The notes under the pieces: generated by a model
Told to the model about the DNA's origin: nothing
What the model saw: only the letters and a program-made list of their open reading frames with translations
The model's database searches: none
Program-made: the position numbers and the translations under genes
In this document: positions 18,752 through 28,098 of the stretch, one piece after another
Layout: each line of letters opens with the position of its first letter
Position numbering within the stretch: the stretch's first letter is position 1
NCBI RefSeq assembly: GCF_013074385.2
Contig: NZ_JABEYA020000013.1
Location: 1-64,000, forward strand
Direction: 5' to 3'
Length of the DNA: 64,000 nt
Source of the DNA: Vibrio ostreicida
GTDB taxonomy: Bacteria > Pseudomonadota > Gammaproteobacteria > Enterobacterales > Vibrionaceae

Positions 18752-19639
18752 ATGAAGGTTAATGGCTCAAACAGTTTACACCCAGAATTGAATATTGGAG
18801 ATGCCTTACCGGGCCAGAAGGCTGCAGTTGGAAGTCACCATCTTTTTGTTTCTATGGCTGATCTTATATCGGAACACATTGTCTATCACCCCTGTTTCAA
18901 GAGCGTAGAATCGATGCTCAGTGAGGCGGAATTGAACTCAATTAAGGCGATTTTGGGAGAGTCAGCAATGAACGAGCACTTTGTTGCCACCTTGGTCGAT
19001 ACCATTATTCAAACGATAGAACCAACACATGAAGCGATTAGGATAGGCTTAAGTAACTCAGACAGCGGTGAATTGAGCGCTCGACTTGGAGGACAAGCAG
19101 AACCGAGTGAAGTGAATTCGGCGCTAGGTTTACGCGGTGTGTCGCGTTACGCTCAAAGTCAATTTCATTTGGCGTTTGTGTTGGAGTGTCAAGTAATCAA
19201 AGCATTGCAACTGCAGGGCGTAGCGGTTGATATTGTCGTTCCTTTTGTGAGAACGCTCTCCGATGCGGCAAAAATTATTGATTTACTTTCTGAACAGGGG
19301 TTACCAAGGGGAGTGAATGGTTTACACGTCTTTTACACGGTTGATGTCCCATCCGCAGCACTTTTGTCGGAACGTCTTTTGCCATATTTCGATGGGGTAG
19401 CAATCAATGTGGAAAACTTAGCCCAGTTTACACTCGGAGTTGACCGACAAAACCAAGCCTTGGAATATTTGTTCGATCCACAATGCGACCCAGTCATCGA
19501 TCTTATCCGATCTGTGGTCAAGGCAGCATCCAGAGCTTGCAAACCTGTGGTTATCCAAAGTAGTGGAATGAACATGTATCGCGTTATTCAGCAGTGCCTC
19601 GTTGACAACAAGGTGACCCAGGTTGTTGTGACGCTGTAA
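18752..19639 (+). CDS. PEP synthase C-terminal-domain paralogue, probably non-catalytic
   Basis: A 295-residue protein equivalent only to the C-terminal PEP-binding barrel of PpsA/PPDK; the ATP-grasp and phospho-His domains are absent. Matching landmarks are SARLGGQAEPSEVNSALGLRGVSRY (PpsA has GGERYEP...NPMLGFRGAGRY), VPFVRTLSDAAKIIDLLSEQGLPRG, and FTLGVDRQ. Key catalytic positions have changed: the PpsA metal ligand in CELPSN is lost (YTVDVPSAA), GSNDMTQ has become NVENLAQ, and the catalytic Cys of GICGQGPS is replaced by VIQSSGMN. I therefore infer a regulatory or scavenged role rather than catalysis. Start: the ATG at 18752 has GGAA 6 bases upstream, while the ATG at 18710 has no visible ribosome site. 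It is divergent from aroH. Confidence 0.8.
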   Translation: MKVNGSNSLHPELNIGDALPGQKAAVGSHHLFVSMADLISEHIVYHPCFKSVESMLSEAELNSIKAILGESAMNEHFVATLVDTIIQTIEPTHEAIRIGLSNSDSGELSARLGGQAEPSEVNSALGLRGVSRYAQSQFHLAFVLECQVIKALQLQGVAVDIVVPFVRTLSDAAKIIDLLSEQGLPRGVNGLHVFYTVDVPSAALLSERLLPYFDGVAINVENLAQFTLGVDRQNQALEYLFDPQCDPVIDLIRSVVKAASRACKPVVIQSSGMNMYRVIQQCLVDNKVTQVVVTL

Positions 19640-19756
19640 CTAATATTGAGTGACAAGCCTATAATTTTACTCGTTACCTGTTAACAAAGTGTTGACATTG
19701 TTCGGCCTTCGTTATCAACTTAGAATCTCAATCATGAACACATCGGACCAGATTCA

Positions 19757-20236
19757 ATGCTATCGCCTATCGCTAAAGCCAATCTATACCTGAAATTTTT
19801 TGGATTCTTTAAAGTCCCATTAATCTGGCTTTGTCGCCCAAAGATATTGAAGCTGGACGCAGAGTCAGTTGAAATAAAGATACCGCTAAAACGTAAAACC
19901 AAAAACCATCTTAATAGTATGTACTTCGGCGTTTTGGCGGTGGGGGCGGATGTCGCTGGTGGCTTTATGGCAATGAGCAAAGCACAGGAAAGGGGGGGGC
20001 AAGTTTCCCTCGCGTTTAAAGCGGTTGATGGGCAGTTTCTTAAACGCCCGGAAGGGGACGTTCATTTTGTTTGCCAAGATGGTGCCGTGATAGATCGTAT
20101 GTTAGACGAAACCTTTGCGACAGGTGAACGCGTTAATCAGTCTGTGAAAATTGTTGCTCTGTGCCCCAGCTTGCATGGAGACACCCCCATGGCAGAGTTT
20201 AAACTTACTCTTTCATTGAAGCGAACGGGTGGCTGA
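19757..20236 (+). CDS. DUF4442 hotdog-fold (PaaI/YiiD-like) protein
   Basis: A 159-residue protein of the DUF4442 family, which has the hotdog fold of acyl-CoA thioesterases. The characteristic segments are KIPLKRKTKNHLNSMYFGVLAVGAD (the usual place of the thioesterase NH/D motif) and GGFMAMSKA. The substrate is unknown. There is a hydrophobic N-terminal stretch (FFGFFKVPLIWLCRPKIL) typical of this family rather than a signal peptide. The ribosome site is weak (GGA 9 bases upstream). The 3' end overlaps the convergent gene at 20205 by 32 bases. Confidence 0.75.
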   Translation: MLSPIAKANLYLKFFGFFKVPLIWLCRPKILKLDAESVEIKIPLKRKTKNHLNSMYFGVLAVGADVAGGFMAMSKAQERGGQVSLAFKAVDGQFLKRPEGDVHFVCQDGAVIDRMLDETFATGERVNQSVKIVALCPSLHGDTPMAEFKLTLSLKRTGG

Positions 20237-21590
20237 TTTTGTCGACCTCTACCTGCTCAATAGCGACGATCTTGCTACGGTTGAGGACTATTTTCCAACG
20301 ATAGTAAGTGGGTTCGTCGGTGTGATTGTCTTCTTTCGCAATCAAATTTATTAAGTGACGTTTTTCAACCGACTCCTTGCTTACTTGATTGTTCGTCAAT
20401 GTGTACACTTTGTTTGACCCCTTATCCATCAAGCGCATGAAAGGTCGCATGTTCATCATCATTGACTCTCGTGTTTCTTCATAACCACTCATGAACTTAG
20501 ATGTCGACATCTCGGTTTGTGAACGGTAATGGAGAATTTGTTCCTCTCGCTGAGCAATTCGTTTTTTGCGTATTAGTTTAATTCTGTCTGGCAGCGTCAT
20601 TAACGTTGTATAATCCAACCACTCAAACTTATGCCCGACACCCTTACTTGTCGAAGGATCCAAATAACACTTGCGCCATTTTGGTCTGCCTTTTCTTATC
20701 CAACGCCACATGACATCGCGCAAATCATCTTTGAAGATCTCGCGCAGGGCATAAACAAAGGACATCAAAACGATAAATGAAGCGGTGATTTCTCCCCAAT
20801 AATCTCTCGCCAGAATGGCGGTGATGGTGACAAAGACCATGACAAAGCCGGTGGCAGAACCCTTAACCACTCGCTTAGTATTTTTGCCTAGGGATTGGGT
20901 GTCCGCTTTAAGGACAACGGGGTGTTCAATCAAACGGCGAAGTAGACGCATTTTGTTACTCAACCGCGTTACGTCGTCACGAACATTTTTAGAGTTGTAA
21001 TGGTTAAGTTTGCGGTGGGCCGTTTCTTTCTCAACAATGGTCAGGAGTGTCGCTTTAATTGTTTTGTAATCGTTGTCTCTTGGCATGTGGGCAATCAGAG
21101 ACATGAAGCGTTGCCCTGTATACCATGAAATATAATTGTCGATATTTGCGTAATACCGTTTTAGGTTTTCATCATAAGGAATACTTCGCCGGAATTTTTT
21201 TAAAATATCCAAAGCGAGCTCAATCACTTCATCAACTTGTTCAGTAGTAATGGTATCGGGTTCATGCTTGTTGAGTTCGTTGACGGCTTTATCGAGAGCT
21301 ATGACGTATTGATAAGCGAACAGGCTCAAACTAACGCGATATTGATTCGACGATAATCGACCCCTTTTGGCCAAGCGACTATGGACTAACGGAAGCAGTA
21401 TTTTATCGCTGTAGTAGGCACGGTTCTGAACAATCGATTCGTAGTAAATTTCGTTTTCCTTAAGGACATCAGGCGTTAACCCGAGCTCCCCTGGAATAAA
21501 GAAATAAAGATCAAGATCTGATTTTTTTGATGTGGCCATTGCATGGGAGATCTTGAGAGTGATGCCGTCTTGCTTATCAACGGAGAGCAA
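20205..21590 (-). CDS. Conserved hypothetical protein with two central membrane segments
   Basis: A 461-residue protein that I cannot assign to a characterised family. It has an N-terminal part with SHAMATSKKSDLDLYFFIPGELGLTP, a helical, charged stretch, then two adjacent transmembrane segments near residues 258-295 (GFVMVFVTITAILA and ITASFIVLMSFVYAL). A cytoplasmic basic helical and beta-rich C-terminus follows. The hairpin-like membrane anchor with large soluble domains on both sides suggests an inner-membrane scaffold or sensor, but this is inference. The start is taken as TTG at 21590 because AGAGGT lies ~6 bases upstream; ATG at 21539 is the alternative. It diverges from cvfB. Confidence 0.7.
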   Translation of the reverse strand: MLSVDKQDGITLKISHAMATSKKSDLDLYFFIPGELGLTPDVLKENEIYYESIVQNRAYYSDKILLPLVHSRLAKRGRLSSNQYRVSLSLFAYQYVIALDKAVNELNKHEPDTITTEQVDEVIELALDILKKFRRSIPYDENLKRYYANIDNYISWYTGQRFMSLIAHMPRDNDYKTIKATLLTIVEKETAHRKLNHYNSKNVRDDVTRLSNKMRLLRRLIEHPVVLKADTQSLGKNTKRVVKGSATGFVMVFVTITAILARDYWGEITASFIVLMSFVYALREIFKDDLRDVMWRWIRKGRPKWRKCYLDPSTSKGVGHKFEWLDYTTLMTLPDRIKLIRKKRIAQREEQILHYRSQTEMSTSKFMSGYEETRESMMMNMRPFMRLMDKGSNKVYTLTNNQVSKESVEKRHLINLIAKEDNHTDEPTYYRWKIVLNRSKIVAIEQVEVDKISHPFASMKE

Positions 21591-21680
21591 AAAACTACCT
21601 CTAAAAAAGTTTTAATTGTGTGACGAAAGCATAACAGAGTTTAGGTATAATCACTGCAAATTTAGTAAGAGAGCCTTGAA

Positions 21681-22517
21681 ATGATTAATGTTGGCCAGAT
21701 AAACCGCTTGAAAGTTGTAAAAAAAGCTGACTTTGGCGTGTTCCTTGACGCTGGAGAATATGGAATAAGTTTGTTACCGAATCGTTTTGTCCCTCAAGGG
21801 ACTGAGATTGATCAGTTTGTCGATGCATTTTTATACTTTGATTCGGATAGTCAATTGGTCGCAACCACTGAAACTCCGATTGCCCAAGTGGGAGAGTGGG
21901 GTTTAATGACCATCGGAGGCGTCAATAGCACAGGTGCTTTTGCTGATTGGGGAATCAAAGGGAAAGATCTACTGATTCCATTTAGTGAGCAACGAGCCCG
22001 TTTCTCGGTAGGTCAGAATGTGCTGGTCTACGTATACACCGATAAAGCATCTGGAAGAATCGTTGGTACGACAAAGTTTAACAAGTTGTTAGACAAAACT
22101 CAGGCTAGCTATACGCCAAATCAGCAAGTTGACATTATCATCGCCGAGAGGAGTGATCTTGGCTTTAAGGCGATCATTGAAGGTCAGCACTGGGGCATGA
22201 TTTTTAAATCCGACGTGTTTGGTAAATTGTTTGTTGGCAAAAAACTCAAAGCCTATATCAAAGCGGTTCGTGAAGATGGAAAAGTTGATCTGTCATTGCA
22301 AAAAATCGGCGTCGACAAAATGGATGATTTGAGTGTTAAAATCATGACATTGCTAGAAAAAAAGGAAGGTTTCTTACCACTGAATGACAAATCGTCGCCT
22401 GAGAGTATTTTTGCTGCTTTTCGTACCAGTAAAGGTACGTTCAAGAAAACGATCGGCAGCCTTTACAAGCAGGGTAGAATCACGATTGAAGAAGAAGGTA
22501 TCCGATTGAAAAACTAG
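21681..22517 (+). CDS. cvfB: CvfB/YitL-type S1 RNA-binding protein
   Basis: A 278-residue protein with three tandem S1-like OB-fold regions and a C-terminal winged-helix. Family hallmarks are MINVGQINRLKVVKKADFGVFLDAG at the N-terminus, GAFADWGIKGKDLLIPFSEQ in the second S1 domain, and SKGTFKKTIGSLYKQGRITIEEEGIRL in the winged helix. S. aureus CvfB binds RNA and affects virulence gene expression; in vibrios the targets are not established. The ribosome site is GAGAG before the ATG at 21681. The promoter is probably in the 90-base gap shared with the divergent 461-residue membrane protein. Confidence 0.9.
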   Translation: MINVGQINRLKVVKKADFGVFLDAGEYGISLLPNRFVPQGTEIDQFVDAFLYFDSDSQLVATTETPIAQVGEWGLMTIGGVNSTGAFADWGIKGKDLLIPFSEQRARFSVGQNVLVYVYTDKASGRIVGTTKFNKLLDKTQASYTPNQQVDIIIAERSDLGFKAIIEGQHWGMIFKSDVFGKLFVGKKLKAYIKAVREDGKVDLSLQKIGVDKMDDLSVKIMTLLEKKEGFLPLNDKSSPESIFAAFRTSKGTFKKTIGSLYKQGRITIEEEGIRLKN

Positions 22518-22534
22518 TTCAATCTGCCAAAAAA

Positions 22535-22562
22535 AGGCCCAAAGCGGGTAGAGCTTGGGCCT
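22535..22562 (-). terminator. Terminator downstream of rsmF
   Basis: AGGCCCAA and TTGGGCCT flank a loop with further G-C pairing. The A run at 22529-22535 becomes a T run on the minus strand, so it ends leftward transcription from rsmF. The plus side lacks a T run but may still help end cvfB mRNA. Confidence 0.75.
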
Positions 22563-22688
22563 AGGGGAAGGCTCACAAAGAGCCATTATTATCTAATTGA
22601 TATATTATGATTCATCTCACGCTAGAGTATAGTTCATCCTGCCAATTTGGCTATATAACAGTCAAACTTACTATTATTACGTAGTGCG

Positions 22689-24113
22689 TTAGAACAAATT
22701 CTTGTCTCTAACCAGCTCTCTGGGCAAGCCATTTTTGACTCTGTTACCAACCCATTTTCCAAGTCCAATCACATCATTACCCAACATAACAATGACTTCC
22801 CCTTGGCCTGAAAGGTTTTCAGGTCTGACATCTCTTCCCATAAACCATTCACGGGCTTCGTCAATCGAAAGGGCTACACTGTATGGTTGTTGCCCGTCAG
22901 CCAATGAAGTGGCGACCTGATGTTGCCAACGGTACCCTTTTTTGTGAGCTTCAGCGATTTTTATTCCCATTCTAGAGAAACGTAATTCACCTAACATGGG
23001 CTCAAGTGCATTTGGAAAAAGCCAAACGTCATTATCACGAAACCAAATGGATGTATCGACAGGCAACGTTATGTTGAGGCTTTTTATTAATTCTAGGGCG
23101 ATGTTTTCTTGCTGGATTTGTGTCGCTTTTTTGAAAGGGAATTGCCCTAGTCGTTTTTTGACTTCAGGGGCTTCAACCGATCCTCGTTTGCGAATTTTGG
23201 CGACAAAAAAACCCTCACAATCGAATACCTGAGGGAATATATGCAAGAAACCTTGCTCCGTCATGGCGTGATGAGCATCAGGAAATAGCCCATCTAGAGG
23301 CTCAAATTCGACGTTGTCACCAAAGGTTTCCTTTAAATGGAGACAGACTTGCTGGTTTTCTTCGACACTGAGTGTACAGGTTGAATACACCATGATCCCA
23401 TTAGGTTTCAGAGCATGAAAAGCGCTTTCAATCAGTTGTTTTTGCGTGGCGGCGATAGAGAGTACCGATGCCATGCTCCAATTTTTCATCGCACTGGCGT
23501 CTTTACGTACGGTTCCTTCTCCTGAACAGGGAGCATCGATAAGAACCGCGTCAAATTGTTCGGGTAACCATCCGCCAAAGACCCGCCCATCGAAGTTAGT
23601 CAGGGCAGTGTTGCGCACACCGCAACGTTCAGTATTGGCATGAAGTACTTTGACACGACTTGCCGAAAATTCATTAGCAACCAAAACGCCATCATTATTC
23701 ATTTTTGCTGAGATTTGTGTGGTCTTTGAACCTGGTGCAGCTGCCATATCAAGAACGCATTCAAACGTGTCATCTTGCTGATCAAACAGAGCCGAAACTG
23801 GCATCATCGAGCTGGCTTCTTGAATGTAGAAAAGCCCTCCCAGATGTTCAGCGGTATTACCGAGTGGCGTTTGTGATTCGTCGACTTCTACCCAAAACCC
23901 TTCAGTGCACCATGGTATCGGAGTGAGTCCCCATCCTTTTGTCAATGCGCGATGCTGAAAGTCATCGACAGAAATCTTGAGCGTATTGACTCGAATACTT
24001 TTGCGCAGTGGCCGCTGACAGGCCGCAATAAAATCGGCGATATTGAGGTGTTTAGGAATGAATGAGGCAATATGTTTTAAAAAGCCATCTGGTAGGTGGA
24101 CGTTTTGATGCAA
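22689..24113 (-). CDS. rsmF: 16S rRNA m5C1407 methyltransferase RsmF
   Basis: A 474-residue NOL1/NOP2/Sun-type RNA methyltransferase. The SAM loop is DMAAAPGSKTTQ, the catalytic Cys pair is in DAPCSGEGTVRK and STCTLSVEENQQV, and the C-terminal extension is of the PUA/RsmF type. It methylates C1407 of 16S rRNA. The N-terminus has no ATG; I chose the TTG at 24113 because translation from it (LHQNVHLPDGFL...) aligns with the family start. A TTG at 24143 gives ten extra residues. It follows letB on the same strand as in E. coli yebS-yebT-yebU, but a strong terminator lies between them. Confidence 0.9.
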   Translation of the reverse strand: MHQNVHLPDGFLKHIASFIPKHLNIADFIAACQRPLRKSIRVNTLKISVDDFQHRALTKGWGLTPIPWCTEGFWVEVDESQTPLGNTAEHLGGLFYIQEASSMMPVSALFDQQDDTFECVLDMAAAPGSKTTQISAKMNNDGVLVANEFSASRVKVLHANTERCGVRNTALTNFDGRVFGGWLPEQFDAVLIDAPCSGEGTVRKDASAMKNWSMASVLSIAATQKQLIESAFHALKPNGIMVYSTCTLSVEENQQVCLHLKETFGDNVEFEPLDGLFPDAHHAMTEQGFLHIFPQVFDCEGFFVAKIRKRGSVEAPEVKKRLGQFPFKKATQIQQENIALELIKSLNITLPVDTSIWFRDNDVWLFPNALEPMLGELRFSRMGIKIAEAHKKGYRWQHQVATSLADGQQPYSVALSIDEAREWFMGRDVRPENLSGQGEVIVMLGNDVIGLGKWVGNRVKNGLPRELVRDKNLF

Positions 24114-24164
24114 GTTTCTATCTCGATTGACCGTTAGGGGCAAGATTATATCGGATCAACAAAA

Positions 24165-24190
24165 AAAACGCAGCGAAATCGCTGCGTTTT
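24165..24190 (-). terminator. Terminator of letA-letB
   Basis: A perfect 12-bp stem (AAAACGCAGCGA / TCGCTGCGTTTT) with a 2-base loop starts 4 bases past the letB stop. On the minus strand it runs into eight T residues. Confidence 0.9.
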
Positions 24191-24193
24191 GTC

Positions 24194-26827
24194 TCAGGGT
24201 TTTGGAATGGGCGTCCGCCAGGCTGTCCAACTATCCTGAGGCTCTCGGTAAAGCAAAAAGGATTGGCCTTGTTTCGCGATTGGTTGCAGTGGGGTATTTT
24301 GCGGTGTAGAGAACGTAATGCCACCACGAACCAAACTGTCGATAGTTCCTGATTTAATGTTCGCCCCACCCAAGCCTATAGAAACATCGACCCCAGAAGT
24401 ATTCCAGAACACACTATTTTTTCTGACTAAATAAGCGTAGTTTGGATAAAGAGAAATGGTCGATATGACACGGTCAGCAAACTCTCCCAATTCGACTTTA
24501 ATCACTTTACCTACTTCGATTTCTCGGTAGAGAATAGGGGTGCCTTTTGCAACCGAGCCACGCGTCTCGCTTTGGAGTGAAAACGTCACACCTTGATCGC
24601 TGGGTTGCTCTTTATTTAAGGTGAAAGTGTACTGAGCCTTACCGCTGCCAGGCGACACATTGATGGTTTGTGTTAGCAAGTTTTGTATATTTTTGACTCC
24701 GTTAAGGCCAATGCTGGGTTGGGCAATCCAGAAGTAGCTGCTTTCTTTTGCAAGTCTGTCGGCGTACTCTGGCAACATCCGCAACTTAATTTCGACCGTG
24801 TCCTGACTGAAATTCGGGATAACCAAGGTCACTTCACCGACCTGAACTCCGTTATATTTTATTGCCGTACCCTTGGCGATGTTGTTTTCGCCGGAAGCCT
24901 TGAGGCTAATGACGTGACCAAATTTTCTTGCGGTTTTAAAGTCTGGATAGAGTAGCCATTTTTCGTTCTGTTTATTGTCGACGCCGGGTAATGAATCAAA
25001 AGCAATTCCGCCTTGAATTAGCGATTTGAGAGGATCGGCTTTGACGCTAAAACCGGATAGGCTTGCTTCCACTTCAACCCCAGAACGATTCCAAAATACG
25101 GTTTGTTCCGTAATCAGGTGCTTGTATTGGTTTTCAATACTGGCGGTAAGAATGACACCCCCATCAACCAGTTGAAAGCCAGAAATACTGCCTACTTGCA
25201 AATTGCGATAGAGTAGAGGACTTCCTTTATCTACAGGTGGTAATTCATCGGCATACAGGGTTAACGTTTGTGAGCCCGACATATTGTACTTTGCCAGTTC
25301 AGCTAAGGATTTACTCGGATAGAGCGTATAATTGAGCTTCGGCTCTTTTACCCCCTCACTCACGAAGCTGATGGAACCCGTTAACAATTGCTGGGCAGGG
25401 GGGACGCTAATGCTTAAACCAGACTCAGTGAGCTCGGCAGTGGCACTGCCCGTTACAAAAAAGCGGTTGAGTGATTTAATTAAGTGAGCGTAGTGTTTGT
25501 CTATCAGTACATCTAAATTAACTTGGTCGTCGTCTAAACTGACGTGGGTTACTTCACCGACAGTGAAGCCTCGATAAAGGACATTGGCGCCTACGTCGAG
25601 CCCGAAAGAATTTTCCGCCGTAAGAGAAATCGAAATGTACTTCGCTTGTTGTTTATTGAATTCATCTTTCCGAATCGCGGTAAATTGGCGAGAAATATCA
25701 CCGTCACTAGGGACCAAGGTCAGAAAGTTTCCTTTGACTAAGTTGGAGAGGTTTTCAATGCCTGATAATGTGACTTTGGCTTCTTCCAAAATAAAGGTGC
25801 TGCCGGTGGTTAGCATATCTGAGAAAGCGGGCTGGATGGCCGCTGATGCCACAATATTTTCGCGACCGTTGCCCAACTGAAGGTCCGTCACCTGACCAAT
25901 TTCTAAACCTCGATACATAATGGGAGCGCCAGTCGAATTTATCCTATTGTCATCGGGCAATGAAATTTGAATGGGAATACCACGACCTGCGGTATTCAAA
26001 TCTGGATAAAGCTTAAACTGAGTATTGACGTTGACGGGTTCACCACCTTCGGGGGAATCGACAGCGATAGAACCTCCAATAAGGGCACTTAAACTGTCCA
26101 ATTGCACGTCTACACCATCAAACCCAATGTTGGCACCTAGACCGCTGACATTCCAAAAACGGCTTTTATCTGTAATCACCTTGCGGTATTCGTCTTGTAT
26201 GGAAGCTTGTATAAGGACGTTTTTATTATGATCGTCAAGTTGGTAACTGAACACCTCGCCAATAGGGATTTTACGATAGACAATTTGCGAGCCAATCGAT
26301 ATCCCCCCTAAGTCTCTAGCTTGCAGAGTAATGTTAAGTCCATCGCGTGACAAAATATCAGAAGGCGAACGTTCAAGTGCGGTAAACTTTGTTGCCGGTT
26401 CTGATGGGTTATCACTGGGTTGAATTGCGATGTAGTTACCAGAGACTAACGCGTCCAGCCCCGAGATTCCGGATAAGCTCGCAGTCGGCTTTACCATCCA
26501 AAAACGAGTTTGTTTGGACAGTAACTTTGTCGCTTCTGGGTAGATATCCGCTTCAACAAAAATACTTTCCAAGTCATCAGAAAGGTTGATTTCTCTGACC
26601 ATGCCCACTTCCAAACCTTGATATCGAATCGTTGTCCGGCCGGCGATAAGCCCTTGAGCATTAGAAAAGTATATTTGAACTCGCTGACCAGCATCATTAA
26701 CAGCTTGTACGACTAACCAGCCTGCTAAAATCAAGGTCAACGCAGGTAAGAGCCATAATGGAGATATACCTCTATTGCGTTTGACATCAGGAGAGAAAGG
26801 CGGTTGATCAGAAGCAGAATTAGTCAT
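24194..26827 (-). CDS. letB: MCE-domain intermembrane lipid-transport protein LetB (YebT)
   Basis: An 877-residue protein, the same length as E. coli LetB, with one N-terminal membrane anchor (LWLLPALTLILAGWLVVQAV) and seven MCE repeats. Each repeat shows a (V/I)xYxGxxVGxV core, near residues 60, 175, 300, 410, 530, 655 and 770. LetB hexamers form a tunnel of seven stacked rings that carries lipids between inner and outer membrane. The ATG overlaps the letA stop by 8 bases, so the two are translationally coupled. With seven repeats it is LetB and not the three-repeat PqiB. Confidence 0.94.
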   Translation of the reverse strand: MTNSASDQPPFSPDVKRNRGISPLWLLPALTLILAGWLVVQAVNDAGQRVQIYFSNAQGLIAGRTTIRYQGLEVGMVREINLSDDLESIFVEADIYPEATKLLSKQTRFWMVKPTASLSGISGLDALVSGNYIAIQPSDNPSEPATKFTALERSPSDILSRDGLNITLQARDLGGISIGSQIVYRKIPIGEVFSYQLDDHNKNVLIQASIQDEYRKVITDKSRFWNVSGLGANIGFDGVDVQLDSLSALIGGSIAVDSPEGGEPVNVNTQFKLYPDLNTAGRGIPIQISLPDDNRINSTGAPIMYRGLEIGQVTDLQLGNGRENIVASAAIQPAFSDMLTTGSTFILEEAKVTLSGIENLSNLVKGNFLTLVPSDGDISRQFTAIRKDEFNKQQAKYISISLTAENSFGLDVGANVLYRGFTVGEVTHVSLDDDQVNLDVLIDKHYAHLIKSLNRFFVTGSATAELTESGLSISVPPAQQLLTGSISFVSEGVKEPKLNYTLYPSKSLAELAKYNMSGSQTLTLYADELPPVDKGSPLLYRNLQVGSISGFQLVDGGVILTASIENQYKHLITEQTVFWNRSGVEVEASLSGFSVKADPLKSLIQGGIAFDSLPGVDNKQNEKWLLYPDFKTARKFGHVISLKASGENNIAKGTAIKYNGVQVGEVTLVIPNFSQDTVEIKLRMLPEYADRLAKESSYFWIAQPSIGLNGVKNIQNLLTQTINVSPGSGKAQYTFTLNKEQPSDQGVTFSLQSETRGSVAKGTPILYREIEVGKVIKVELGEFADRVISTISLYPNYAYLVRKNSVFWNTSGVDVSIGLGGANIKSGTIDSLVRGGITFSTPQNTPLQPIAKQGQSFLLYREPQDSWTAWRTPIPKP

Positions 26828-28079
26828 TTAAAGGCTCTTTTTTGTTCGGTGTCTTTGTACTGTACGAGTTTGGTTTGGTATCCCATAGCAATCGTGGGTC
26901 GAGACTCTCGGTTGCAAGCATGGTTAATACGACGACAATGCCAAAGGCCACAGCACCATATCCGGGTGTAAAATCAAGTATCTGACCACGGTCAACCAGT
27001 GCCATCATGATGGCGATAACGAATAAGTCCAACATAGACCATCGGCCTATCCATTTTATGATGAAGTATAGGGTCATTCTTTGGCGATGAAATGCGTTTT
27101 GTTTAAACTGAACAGAAAGCAATATGTAAGCCAAACCAATAATCTTTGCCACTGGAACGATAATACTCGCCACAAAAATGATCAAAGCGATACCCAACAT
27201 CCCGTTGTTGACCAAATTAGCGATGCCAGAAAGTATAGTATCTTCCAGCCTTTGGCCGTTGGTGATCAAAATGGATATTGGGATCAGATTCGCAGGAATG
27301 ATAGCAATGGCCGCTGAGATAAGATAAGCCCAGGTGACTTGCGCAGAAAAAGGTTTACGATGATAAATGGGTTTGTGACATCGTATACATTCACGCCGTT
27401 CCGGTTGGGAAAGGTGGCAATGGCGGCAATGTAACGATTTTTCGGTAAATTGATAACTGGATTCTGATTCGTAGACTTGCCAGTAGCGTCGTACGCTCAC
27501 TCTTGATACGAGTAGCACGGTGCTCACTTGAAGCAGAAGGAGCCCGTACAGTCCAATACCGACATGAATATCTGAATAGTCTTGCAGTTTAAAGCATGAG
27601 ACAGCAACACTGACCAGAAATACGTCGATCATAACCCAGCGCTTAAAATGTTGAACCGTATAAAGCGAGTACTTAAGTAACAAAAAATAACGGTGCTTTA
27701 GAGCGATGTGTGCGAATAGAACCGATAAGCTGACCACAAGAGGGGCGATCGAACTACAAAACACAATCAATACGGATAAAAAAATAAAGCCTTCATTAAA
27801 CAATGCTGTTACGCCGGAAGGAAGCGTGGCATGGATCATCACTCCAAACAGTCTGATACTGATAAAATCGAATAAGTGAGAAGGAACGAACAGCAGAAGA
27901 CAAGTGAGCGCGACCGCAATATTACCTGATAAAGAAGGAGAGCCTCCCCGATAAAGCAAGGTTCCACACCTTGGGCAGTAGGCACTTTTCCCGCGCTTAA
28001 CGCTGATCGTGTCTATAGCAAGCTCGCAACCAGAGCATAGGCTTGTATTGTGAGGGTTCGTTGTATCAGGAGGGCTCAC
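26820..28079 (-). CDS. letA: Lipid-transport inner-membrane protein LetA (YebS, PqiA family)
   Basis: A 419-residue polytopic protein (E. coli 427) with two zinc-ribbon-like CxxC pairs in the N-terminal module (Cys15/18 and Cys35/38). A second Cys-rich element HCRHC...CIRCHKP comes before the second set of helices. The repeated architecture (ribbon plus four helices, twice) defines the PqiA/LetA family, the membrane partner of LetB. I chose the GTG at 28079: it is 20 bases past the exporter stop and has AAGGGG 6 bases upstream. ATG codons at 28124, 28145 and 28166 would overlap the exporter gene and lack ribosome sites. Confidence 0.9.
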   Translation of the reverse strand: MSPPDTTNPHNTSLCSGCELAIDTISVKRGKSAYCPRCGTLLYRGGSPSLSGNIAVALTCLLLFVPSHLFDFISIRLFGVMIHATLPSGVTALFNEGFIFLSVLIVFCSSIAPLVVSLSVLFAHIALKHRYFLLLKYSLYTVQHFKRWVMIDVFLVSVAVSCFKLQDYSDIHVGIGLYGLLLLQVSTVLLVSRVSVRRYWQVYESESSYQFTEKSLHCRHCHLSQPERRECIRCHKPIYHRKPFSAQVTWAYLISAAIAIIPANLIPISILITNGQRLEDTILSGIANLVNNGMLGIALIIFVASIIVPVAKIIGLAYILLSVQFKQNAFHRQRMTLYFIIKWIGRWSMLDLFVIAIMMALVDRGQILDFTPGYGAVAFGIVVVLTMLATESLDPRLLWDTKPNSYSTKTPNKKEPLND

Positions 28080-28098
28080 ATCGCACCCCTTAGGTTGT

